Of a stretch of 64,000 nt of DNA, positions 36,200 through 42,858 are shown in pieces. Source of the stretch: UKL13-3 sp943369665 (GTDB lineage Bacteria > Bacteroidota > Bacteroidia > UKL13-3); NCBI GenBank assembly GCA_943369665.1, contig CALRNX020000009.1, forward strand, positions 1 to 64,000, read 5' to 3'. The notes below the pieces were generated by a model. That model was not told where the DNA came from. It made no database searches and worked only from the letters and a program-made list of their open reading frames with translations. The translations under genes and the position numbers were made by a program. The stretch's first letter is position 1; the number at the start of each line of letters is the position of its first letter.

Positions 36200-36820
36200 A
36201 TGGAACTAAATTCATTACCGGAGTTTCAATCATCGAAAGAGCTAAGCGAAAAGCTTTCCGCATTTGGGTTTACCAAAACCTTTTCCGAAGGAGATATTAT
36301 ACTGAATGAAGATAGTATCATCAAAGCCATTCCCATTGTAACAAGGGGAAGCATCCGGGTGATGCAGGAAGATGATGACGACCGTGAAATTCTGTTGTAT
36401 TATATCCAGGCAGGAGAAAGCTGCATCATGTCTTTTTTGGGGGGCATGCACCAGGACACCAGCAAGGTAAAGGCGGTAGCGGAAGAGGAAACCGAAGTGC
36501 TTTTTATTCCTATTGACAAGGTGGGGTTGTTAATCAAACAATACCCCGAATGGTTGGATTATATTTTCAAATTATACCACAAACGATTTGAAGAATTGCT
36601 GGAAGTGGTGAATGCAGTGGCTTTCAAAAAACTGGACCAACGACTATTGGATTTTATTAAACGGAAATGTGCCCACACCCAAAGTTCTGTATTGCACGTA
36701 ACACACGAACAATTGGCCAATGAGCTGGGAACAGCCCGGGTGGTGGTTTCAAGGTTGCTCAAACAAATGGAAGACGAGGGACTGGTAAAACTCGGAAGAA
36801 ATAAAATTTCGCTTGTGTAA
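36200..36820 (+). CDS. Crp/Fnr family transcription regulator
   Basis: A 206-aa regulator. A cyclic-nucleotide-binding-like beta barrel (about 22-120) is followed by a long dimer helix and a winged helix (about 150-205) with HEQLANELGTARVVVSRLLKQME as recognition region. No Fe-S cysteine set: the only Cys residues are in SCIMSF and KCAHT. The effector is therefore unclear and could be cAMP, a redox signal or none. It stands 77 nt before the rhodanese-thioredoxin operon on the same strand and is a good candidate for its regulator. Confidence 0.88.
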   Translation: MELNSLPEFQSSKELSEKLSAFGFTKTFSEGDIILNEDSIIKAIPIVTRGSIRVMQEDDDDREILLYYIQAGESCIMSFLGGMHQDTSKVKAVAEEETEVLFIPIDKVGLLIKQYPEWLDYIFKLYHKRFEELLEVVNAVAFKKLDQRLLDFIKRKCAHTQSSVLHVTHEQLANELGTARVVVSRLLKQMEDEGLVKLGRNKISLV

Positions 36821-36850
36821 CAAAAGTGACTGTACAGGTTGTTTGAATGG

Positions 36851-36885
36851 TTGACCTTTGTGGTCGAATCAATTAGTCACCTAAT
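36851..36885 (+). promoter_or_regulatory. inverted repeats between the Crp/Fnr gene and the redox operon
   Basis: TTGACC (36851-36856) faces GGTC (36862-36865) across 5 nt, loosely Fnr/Crp-box-like. ATTAG (36872-36876) faces CTAAT (36881-36885) across 4 nt. Both end within 50 nt of the first ATG of the operon, where a regulator could act. The arms are short. Confidence 0.3.
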
Positions 36886-36897
36886 CAATATCAAACA

Positions 36898-37101
36898 ATG
36901 AAACCAAACATGGGAACTACCGACAGGCTATTGAGAATACTTGTCGCGATTGTAATTGCAAGCTTGTACTTAATGGGGATGATTTCGGGAACATTAGCCA
37001 TCATCTTATTAGTTTTAGCCAGCGTTTTTATCCTTACCAGTTTTATGAGTTTTTGCCCGTTGTATTTACCCTTTGGGTTTTCAACCAAAAAACAACAATA
37101 A
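36898..37101 (+). CDS. YgaP-type DUF2892 small membrane protein
   Basis: A 67-aa protein with two membrane helices. It begins with the DUF2892 phrase NMGTTDRLLRILVA and has CPLYLPFGFSTKK at the end. In YgaP this module is fused to a rhodanese domain. Here the rhodaneses are separate genes two and three positions downstream, which supports a shared role. First gene of the eight-gene redox operon. Confidence 0.82.
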   Translation: MKPNMGTTDRLLRILVAIVIASLYLMGMISGTLAIILLVLASVFILTSFMSFCPLYLPFGFSTKKQQ

Positions 37102-37125
37102 CAACAGGAAATTCCTTTTACAGAG

Positions 37126-37311
37126 ATGAGCTTTATTCGTAAACACAAACTGACTTTTCTCGGAATGATTGGAGGGGCCATTGCCGGATACCTGTATTAT
37201 TATTTTATCGGGTGCGATTCGGGAACATGTGCAATTACTTCCAATCCAGTAAACAACTCTCTTTATGGCGCCATGATGGGAGGATTATTATTAACTGTTT
37301 TTCAGAAATAA
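37126..37311 (+). CDS. DUF6132 family small membrane protein
   Basis: A 61-aa protein with two helices and the family's central GCDSGTCAITSNP segment carrying two Cys, followed by SLYGAMMGGLL. The CxxxxC loop could take part in thiol or sulfur chemistry, but no activity is known. It lies 24 nt after the DUF2892 gene and 1 nt before a rhodanese gene. Confidence 0.75.
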   Translation: MSFIRKHKLTFLGMIGGAIAGYLYYYFIGCDSGTCAITSNPVNNSLYGAMMGGLLLTVFQK

Positions 37312-37312
37312 A

Positions 37313-37597
37313 ATGAACATTGAAACAATCATTAAAGAACAAAAAGGCACAATCGTAGATGTGCGAACAACAACAGAATTCATGGGCGGACACGTTGCAG
37401 GAGCAATCAATATTCCTTTGCAGGAGATAGAGCAACGCCTCTCGGAAATCAAATCCTTAAAACAACCATTGGTCCTATGCTGTGCATCGGGTGGAAGAAG
37501 CGGACAAGCAACGTATTATTTGTCGGAGCATGACGTGGAATGTTATAATGGCGGATCCTGGTTAACTGTAAATTATATTCAATCTCAAACTGTTTAA
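37313..37597 (+). CDS. single-domain rhodanese
   Basis: A 94-aa cytoplasmic rhodanese. DVRTTTEFMGGHVAGAINIP is the CH2A motif and CCASGGRSG (56-64) the active loop, with Cys57 as the likely persulfide carrier. Transfers or accepts sulfane sulfur. It follows the DUF6132 gene by 1 nt and precedes a second rhodanese by 2 nt. Confidence 0.88.
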   Translation: MNIETIIKEQKGTIVDVRTTTEFMGGHVAGAINIPLQEIEQRLSEIKSLKQPLVLCCASGGRSGQATYYLSEHDVECYNGGSWLTVNYIQSQTV

Positions 37598-37599
37598 AA

Positions 37600-37917
37600 A
37601 TGCTAGACACAATCAAACAAATTTTCGGCTTTGGTCCTAAGGTGGACTATGCCGGATTGGTTAAACAAGGGGCCATCATACTGGATGTTCGCAGTAAAAG
37701 CGAATATGCAGGCGGGCATATTAAAGGATCCATCAATATCCCGGTGAATGTGCTCAGTCAAAACCTGAGCGGACTGAAAGATAAAAACAAACCTATTATT
37801 ACCTGTTGTGCCAGCGGTATGCGAAGCGCATCAGCAAAATCAATTTTAACATCAAACGGATACACCGAAGTATATAATGGTGGAGGATGGATGAACTTAC
37901 AAAGCAATATTGAATAA
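37600..37917 (+). CDS. single-domain rhodanese
   Basis: A 105-aa second rhodanese with a different N-terminus (MLDTIKQIFGFG). DVRSKSEYAGGHIKGSINIP is followed by the active loop CCASGMRSA (69-77), likely catalytic Cys70. It is not a close copy of the preceding gene, so separate partners are likely. Tight spacing of 3 nt to the OsmC gene. Confidence 0.88.
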   Translation: MLDTIKQIFGFGPKVDYAGLVKQGAIILDVRSKSEYAGGHIKGSINIPVNVLSQNLSGLKDKNKPIITCCASGMRSASAKSILTSNGYTEVYNGGGWMNLQSNIE

Positions 37918-37920
37918 CAC

Positions 37921-38355
37921 ATGGAACCACATTATTACCAGGTAAATGTAAATTGGCGTAATGACCGCATCGGGCAGATGAGTTCCCCGGAATTGGATAC
38001 AACCATAGAGGTAGCAACTCCGCCTCAGTTCCCCAAAGGCGTTGCGGGAATATGGTCGCCCGAACATCTTTTGACGGCTGCTGTGGCTAGCTGCCTGATG
38101 ACAACATTTTTATCCATTGCCGAAAACTCGAAACTTTCGTTCACAGATTTTAGTTGTGAATCGAGCGGTAAACTGGAACAAGTAGATGGAAAATTGTTGA
38201 TGAGTGAAATTACCCTCAAGCCCACTGTTATCATCCCTTCGGAAGCAGATCGGGAAAAAGCAGAACGAATTTTACAAAAATCAGAAGCGGCTTGCTTAAT
38301 TTCCAACTCGGTAAAAGCACGGATCAATATGATCACCACCATTAAAACGGCTTAA
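37921..38355 (+). CDS. OsmC family peroxide/thiol protein
   Basis: A 144-aa OsmC/Ohr-fold protein. WSPEHLLTAAVASCLMTTF holds the first active Cys (58), and the second is Cys125 in SEAACLISNSV. The pair reduces organic hydroperoxides or persulfides with dithiol donors. Adjacent thioredoxin genes would supply electrons. Fourth functional class in the redox operon, 1 nt before the next gene. Confidence 0.88.
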   Translation: MEPHYYQVNVNWRNDRIGQMSSPELDTTIEVATPPQFPKGVAGIWSPEHLLTAAVASCLMTTFLSIAENSKLSFTDFSCESSGKLEQVDGKLLMSEITLKPTVIIPSEADREKAERILQKSEAACLISNSVKARINMITTIKTA

Positions 38356-38356
38356 T

Positions 38357-38608
38357 ATGAAAAACAGACTGCTTACCAATTGGACTTTTACAAGAGGTTT
38401 GTACCTTGCAATGGGCATTGTTATCATCATTCAATCCGTTATCGCAAAACAATGGATGGGTTTGGCTTTGGGCGGCTATTTTGCGGCAATGGGATTGTTT
38501 GCAATCGGTTGTGCTTCGGGTAATTGTTTTGCCGGAAACAACACAACGGTTCCAAAGACAACTGCATCCATTGAGGAAATTGAATTTGAAGAAGTAATAT
38601 CCAAATAA
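38357..38608 (+). CDS. small two-helix membrane protein with CASGNC motif
   Basis: An 83-aa protein with two helices (about 14-32 and 35-50) and CASGNCFAGN just after the second. The C-terminus is acidic (EEIEFEEV). I know no assigned function. The Cys pair after a membrane helix resembles the DUF6132 protein in the same operon, hinting that both act in membrane thiol relay. Confidence 0.7.
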   Translation: MKNRLLTNWTFTRGLYLAMGIVIIIQSVIAKQWMGLALGGYFAAMGLFAIGCASGNCFAGNNTTVPKTTASIEEIEFEEVISK

Positions 38609-38609
38609 C

Positions 38610-38903
38610 ATGGCAACAACATTTCAGGAAATGATTCACAGTGAAACACCAACGCTGGTTGATTTTTTTGCCGAGTGGTGTGGGCCTTGCAAAACCATGA
38701 AACCCATTTTGGAAGAGGTAAAAACAACACTTGGGGATCGTGTGAAAATTATCAAAATAGACGTGGATAAAAATCCCCAGGCAGCAAGCGCATACAGGAT
38801 CCAAGGTGTTCCAACTCTTATTTTATTCAAAAAAGGTGAAATCTTATGGCGCCACTCAGGTGTTGTTTCTCCGAAAGAGCTTATTCAAAAAATAAATATG
38901 TAA
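38610..38903 (+). CDS. thioredoxin
   Basis: A 97-aa thioredoxin with FFAEWCGPCKTMKP (Cys24, Cys27), cis-Pro in GVPTLILF and the expected length. No signal peptide, so it is cytoplasmic. It is probably dedicated to the rhodanese/OsmC set because it sits inside their operon, though general use is possible. Confidence 0.92.
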   Translation: MATTFQEMIHSETPTLVDFFAEWCGPCKTMKPILEEVKTTLGDRVKIIKIDVDKNPQAASAYRIQGVPTLILFKKGEILWRHSGVVSPKELIQKINM

Positions 38904-38910
38904 TCATACC

Positions 38911-39618
38911 ATGAGAAAAATGTTTCTAGTAAGTGCCATTGCAATAATTACAAGCAGCTGTATGCATGGGCAAACTCAAAAAGAAAGTACCAGTCTTTCG
39001 CCAACAGCTTTTTATGATTCCATACAACGGAATCCATCGGCCGTTATCGTGGATGTGCGCACACCTGAAGAATTTGAAAACGGGCATTTACAAAATGCAT
39101 TAAACTATAATTGGAGCGACAATACACTTCAGGAAAAAGCGGGTTTATTGGATAAAACAAAACCCATTTATATTTATTGTTTAAGTGGAGGCCGAAGCGC
39201 TTCGGCTGCAACCTATTTGCGGAATAACGGATACCTGAAGGTGTATGAAATGGAGGGCGGAATGATAAAATGGCGTGCCGGAAATTTACCCGAAACAACT
39301 ACGAACAAAAACGCCTGGCAGGGAAAAAGTGTACAGGAATTTGAGGCCCTGCTCGAATCAGACAAACTCATTTTAATTGATTTTTATGCCGACTGGTGTG
39401 CTCCTTGCAAAAAGATGAAACCGTATTTGGATGAGATCTCGAAAGAAATGGAACATCAGGTAACGATCATTCGGATCAATGCCGATCAACATCCAAGTCT
39501 TTGCAAGGAATTACATATTGATGCATTACCAACCCTGAGCTTATACAAAAACAAAAGCCTTACCTGGACCCATACCGGGTATATCGAAAAGGCTGAGATT
39601 GTTAAAAAGCTGAATTGA
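38911..39618 (+). CDS. rhodanese-thioredoxin fusion lipoprotein
   Basis: A 235-aa exported fusion. It has a short signal sequence with Cys17 in ITSSC as probable lipidation site. The rhodanese domain (about 30-125) has DVRTPEEF and CLSGGRSA (Cys90). The thioredoxin domain (about 135-235) has DWCAPCKKM (Cys163, Cys166) and cis-Pro in ALPTLSLY. It would handle persulfide sulfur on the periplasmic side, with thioredoxin to reduce the rhodanese. Last gene of the operon. Its stop is only 4 nt from the convergent LytTR gene's stop. Confidence 0.88.
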   Translation: MRKMFLVSAIAIITSSCMHGQTQKESTSLSPTAFYDSIQRNPSAVIVDVRTPEEFENGHLQNALNYNWSDNTLQEKAGLLDKTKPIYIYCLSGGRSASAATYLRNNGYLKVYEMEGGMIKWRAGNLPETTTNKNAWQGKSVQEFEALLESDKLILIDFYADWCAPCKKMKPYLDEISKEMEHQVTIIRINADQHPSLCKELHIDALPTLSLYKNKSLTWTHTGYIEKAEIVKKLN

Positions 39619-39622
39619 GCAC

Positions 39623-40345
39623 CTAAATTCCCAACACGGCTTTCAACTTTCCGTACCCGGTTCTGCTAAGCGGAATGCGTTTACCATTTTTCAGGAGTAC
39701 TTCATCTGCCGAATCAATTTTGGTGATTTCGGCAACCTGAATAATAAACGAACGGTGAACACGCACAAACACTTTCGGATCGAGGGTGTTCTCAAAATGT
39801 TGCATGGTTTTTTTCTTCAATACGTAACCATCCTTGGTGTGAATTTTCACATAATCATCGTATGCTTCAAAATACAACACTTCTAAAATAGGAATGATGC
39901 GAATGCTGCTGCCGGTTTTCACCACCACGCGGTGTTGTTCTTCCTGTTGTGCATTCACCGCATCGAGTAAGTCTTGCGTATTTTGCGGGGCGGCTTTTTG
40001 TTTCAACCATTTCTCCATGGCTTTATCAAAACGATCCTTGCTGAATGGTTTTAGCAAATAATCGATCGCATGTGTTTCGAAGGCCCGCATGGCAAACTCA
40101 TCAAACGCGGTAGTGAAAATAACGGCCGGTGGTTCTTCCAACAATTCCAACATTTCAAACCCATTGATCTTGGGCATTTGTACATCCAAAAAGATCAAAT
40201 CAGGATGGTGTTGTCCAATGGCTTTGATCCCTTCAAAACCATCACCGCATTCCTGCACAACTTCAATATTGCTGTAGGATTGTAAATATTCAACTACGAT
40301 GCTGCGGGCCAATGGTTCATCATCAATAATAACTACTTTTATCAT
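39623..40345 (-). CDS. LytTR family response regulator
   Basis: A 240-aa regulator with a receiver domain (1-115; phospho-acceptor Asp54 in IFLDVQMPK) and a LytTR DNA-binding domain (about 140-238; YFEAYDDYVKIHTKDG and VFVRVHRSFIIQ). Its ATG overlaps the kinase stop by 4 nt, so it pairs with that kinase. Fourth gene of the LiaF-like operon. Confidence 0.92.
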   Translation of the reverse strand: MIKVVIIDDEPLARSIVVEYLQSYSNIEVVQECGDGFEGIKAIGQHHPDLIFLDVQMPKINGFEMLELLEEPPAVIFTTAFDEFAMRAFETHAIDYLLKPFSKDRFDKAMEKWLKQKAAPQNTQDLLDAVNAQQEEQHRVVVKTGSSIRIIPILEVLYFEAYDDYVKIHTKDGYVLKKKTMQHFENTLDPKVFVRVHRSFIIQVAEITKIDSADEVLLKNGKRIPLSRTGYGKLKAVLGI

Positions 40346-41376
40346 GCTTGTGGAATATGAATGGTGGTAATAAAATGAGTGTTTTCAGGTTGTGTTTTTA
40401 AGAGATCGGTGCGACCATAAAGCAAATACAATCTACGGCTTACAGAGCTTAATCCAAAACCGGTTCCTTTACGCGGCATAGCCGTTGAAGCATCGTACGG
40501 ATTTCTCACACTGATCACCAGTTCCTGGTTTTCAAGTTTCGTATTGACTTCAATAAGTACTTTTTCGGTGGTATCGTAAAGGCCAAACTTAATGGCATTT
40601 TCTACAATAGGCTGCAACAACAAAGACGGAATGGTGAGCTTTTCCAATGACTCCAGACAATCAATATGCGTGTCGAGCCGATGTCCGAATCTTACTTTTT
40701 CAATATCCAAATACAAATGCAAATGCATTAATTCTTCTTTGAGTGTCACAAGCTGTTGTTCGTCTTTTCGCAATGTGCCGCGCAAAAAATCCGATAACTG
40801 CTGGATCATTTTGCGTGCTTCCTCGGGTTTACTGCCCGCCAGAGCACTGATCGAATTCAGGCTGTTAAACAAAAAGTGTGGTTGGAGTTGCTGGCGCAGT
40901 TTTACCAACTCGGTTTCCTTTGCCAACTTTTCGGCATCATCTTTTCGCTGCTCCTTTTCCTGCTCTTCGTGTATATAATAATAAATGATAATGGCAGCCG
41001 ATGACATCCCGATCATGATCACATTATAAAGATACCGAATGGGCCAGCTGTTGTCTAAAAACGTTAAATACGTTGGATCCATATGCGTGATCTGCGCCAC
41101 GATCCAACCATTAAAAGCGGTAATAAACAACGCATGAAGGAGGCTCCAGATGCGGATGTATAACAAATTTCCGCGGGTAGGGCGGTAAAACTTGATCCCA
41201 TTAAAAAATGCAATAGAAGTAATGGTGAGGATGGCATTATTGACAACCGCATCCGATAACGCATATCGCCAGGTTATGCCATAATAAGAAATAATATACC
41301 ACTCCACACAAGTCCACACCACCCACCAGGTAGAGAAAAAAACAAGTGCTTTCCGGAGGGTAAAATCTTTAAACAT
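40342..41376 (-). CDS. LytS-type membrane histidine kinase
   Basis: A 344-aa sensor with four membrane helices in the first 135 residues and little periplasmic sequence. A coiled region follows, then the His_kinase domain with His167 in QLQPHFLFNSLNSIS and a HATPase with VENAIKFGLY and GTGFGLSSVSRRL. It likely senses membrane state directly or through the LiaF-like protein of the same operon. Overlaps both neighbours by 1-4 nt. Confidence 0.9.
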   Translation of the reverse strand: MFKDFTLRKALVFFSTWWVVWTCVEWYIISYYGITWRYALSDAVVNNAILTITSIAFFNGIKFYRPTRGNLLYIRIWSLLHALFITAFNGWIVAQITHMDPTYLTFLDNSWPIRYLYNVIMIGMSSAAIIIYYYIHEEQEKEQRKDDAEKLAKETELVKLRQQLQPHFLFNSLNSISALAGSKPEEARKMIQQLSDFLRGTLRKDEQQLVTLKEELMHLHLYLDIEKVRFGHRLDTHIDCLESLEKLTIPSLLLQPIVENAIKFGLYDTTEKVLIEVNTKLENQELVISVRNPYDASTAMPRKGTGFGLSSVSRRLYLLYGRTDLLKTQPENTHFITTIHIPQA

Positions 41377-41738
41377 TATACTGCTACTTGCATGGATGTA
41401 TGTTGTATATCGTTGATCAACAATTGTCCACGGTGTTTAACATAAGCGGTATATTGTTCTGTTGAGTCGTGCTCATCAATGCGTGAATGGATCTCCATAC
41501 CATCTTCAAAGGCATTGATCATGCGCAATTCAATTACATCTACGAATTGCCATGTTACTTCCATTTCATTTTCGTTTGTGTAAGTATGTTCTTCTTTAAT
41601 GCCGATCATGCGGGCTTTCATCAAGCCTTCCAATTTGTCTTTCGCTTCAATCAGCCTGAGTTGTTCGTCAAACTGAGTTGAATTGTTCAGGCCTTCGTGA
41701 TTTATAGCGAAAACCAATTTAGCAATGTACCAATTCAT
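41376..41738 (-). CDS. DUF4288 domain protein
   Basis: A 120-aa cytoplasmic protein that starts MNWYIAKLVFAI and has FDEQLRLIEAKD and TWQFVDVIELRMIN, matching DUF4288 as I know it. No enzymatic motif. Between the LiaF-like gene and the kinase, touching the kinase ATG by one base. Its role in the signalling operon is unknown. Confidence 0.72.
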   Translation of the reverse strand: MNWYIAKLVFAINHEGLNNSTQFDEQLRLIEAKDKLEGLMKARMIGIKEEHTYTNENEMEVTWQFVDVIELRMINAFEDGMEIHSRIDEHDSTEQYTAYVKHRGQLLINDIQHTSMQVAV

Positions 41739-41765
41739 AGGTGTGGTGTTTATAGGGTTAGGTGT

Positions 41766-42638
41766 TTAAAAACTTTTTATTTCAATACCGCCAAGGCAGG
41801 TAGTTCCTTTTAGTACCAATATTTTATCCGTTGAAATATTGTTGTTCATTTGTCGCTTGTCTTCAATTCCGCCAAGAATGGCCATGGTTTCGGGTTGTAC
41901 ATCCCAATGCGAAGGGATGATCAATTTTGCGCCACCCAGTACACAGGTGATATCCAATATTACCTTTCCCTGGATATCGGCCTGCATCAAATTGATTTCG
42001 GCTCCACCAAATACACAGGTGATCTCACCCCCTTTAAATGTTTTGGAAACAACACTTTTGCGTACCGCTCCAAAAATAGCAACTGAATCTAAATAATCTT
42101 GTTGGATGGTTTCTTCCCTCATTCTACGGTCGTGCCAATGTTCGCGCCAGTGCCCACCTGCCATTCCCTCGGTCGTTCCGGGATTGTGAATGGGTTCTCC
42201 ATCTTCGGTTGTGGCACCGTATCCATACTCACGCCAATATTGGCGATAATGCCTGTGTTTTGCAAAAGAATGATGCCTTCTGTGAGGCTTTAAGATCATA
42301 AATACACCCGCCAATATGATAATGATTGGCCAGATATAAGTGGAAAGCTGGAAGTCGGGGGTGAGCGAATCGCATAAAAACAACCCGCCAATAATCACCA
42401 TAATCACCCATCCCGGGTTGCAAAATACATGTCGGGCTCCGATATAAATACCGATCGCCATCAACATTACGGGCCACGTAAATAACCATGAAGGATATTC
42501 TACACCCATTTGCCTTGAAAGCAATACCGCTCCTACAATTACCACCCAAATACCTGCAAGTACTTTGCCTGTTGGCGAATGCTGGTATTTTTTCCATTTT
42601 ACATCACACCGTTCGTCTCTGTTTACTGTATTGTTCAT
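41766..42638 (-). CDS. LiaF-like envelope stress protein
   Basis: A 290-aa protein. Two pairs of membrane helices (about 25-115, LiaI/LiaF transmembrane type), a His/Arg/Trp-rich linker (about 118-175), then a beta-helical C-terminal domain with repeated strand phrases (SVAIFGAVRKSV, ITCVFGGAEIN, ITCVLGGAKLII, CLGGIEIKSF) as in the cell wall-active antibiotic response domain. LiaF restrains the LiaS kinase in Firmicutes. Here it heads an operon with a LytS/LytTR pair. ATG 42638 is used, not the upstream TTG. Confidence 0.82.
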   Translation of the reverse strand: MNNTVNRDERCDVKWKKYQHSPTGKVLAGIWVVIVGAVLLSRQMGVEYPSWLFTWPVMLMAIGIYIGARHVFCNPGWVIMVIIGGLFLCDSLTPDFQLSTYIWPIIIILAGVFMILKPHRRHHSFAKHRHYRQYWREYGYGATTEDGEPIHNPGTTEGMAGGHWREHWHDRRMREETIQQDYLDSVAIFGAVRKSVVSKTFKGGEITCVFGGAEINLMQADIQGKVILDITCVLGGAKLIIPSHWDVQPETMAILGGIEDKRQMNNNISTDKILVLKGTTCLGGIEIKSF

Positions 42639-42796
42639 TTTGTTAACCAATTACCCTACAAACGTAAGCCTAATCATTAAGTACCACAACAACAATAGGC
42701 ACGAACAGACGAAAGATAGGTGAGTGAAAAAAATTGGTAGGTAAGCGGGGAAATGATGAATTGGCAATTTGCTTACTCATACGAATATCCTCTTTA

Positions 42797-42836
42797 CAAA
42801 AACACCCGAAAGACAAATTGCCGATCGGGTGTTTTG
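42797..42836 (-). terminator. intrinsic terminator after the prolyl oligopeptidase gene
   Basis: An 11-bp stem (arms near 42799-42809 and 42825-42835, AAACACCCGA/TCGGGTGTTT) with a 15-nt loop. On the minus strand it is followed by a T run. It lies 20-60 nt past the stop of the minus-strand gene. A T-rich tail on the plus strand also exists. Confidence 0.75.
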
Positions 42837-42858
42837 TTTTATTTGCTTCAACAACATT

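Noticed and set aside
37313..37917. The two rhodanese genes as one frameshifted gene
   Set aside because: Each has its own start, a full active loop and a different N-terminus, with a 2-nt gap that is normal for this operon.
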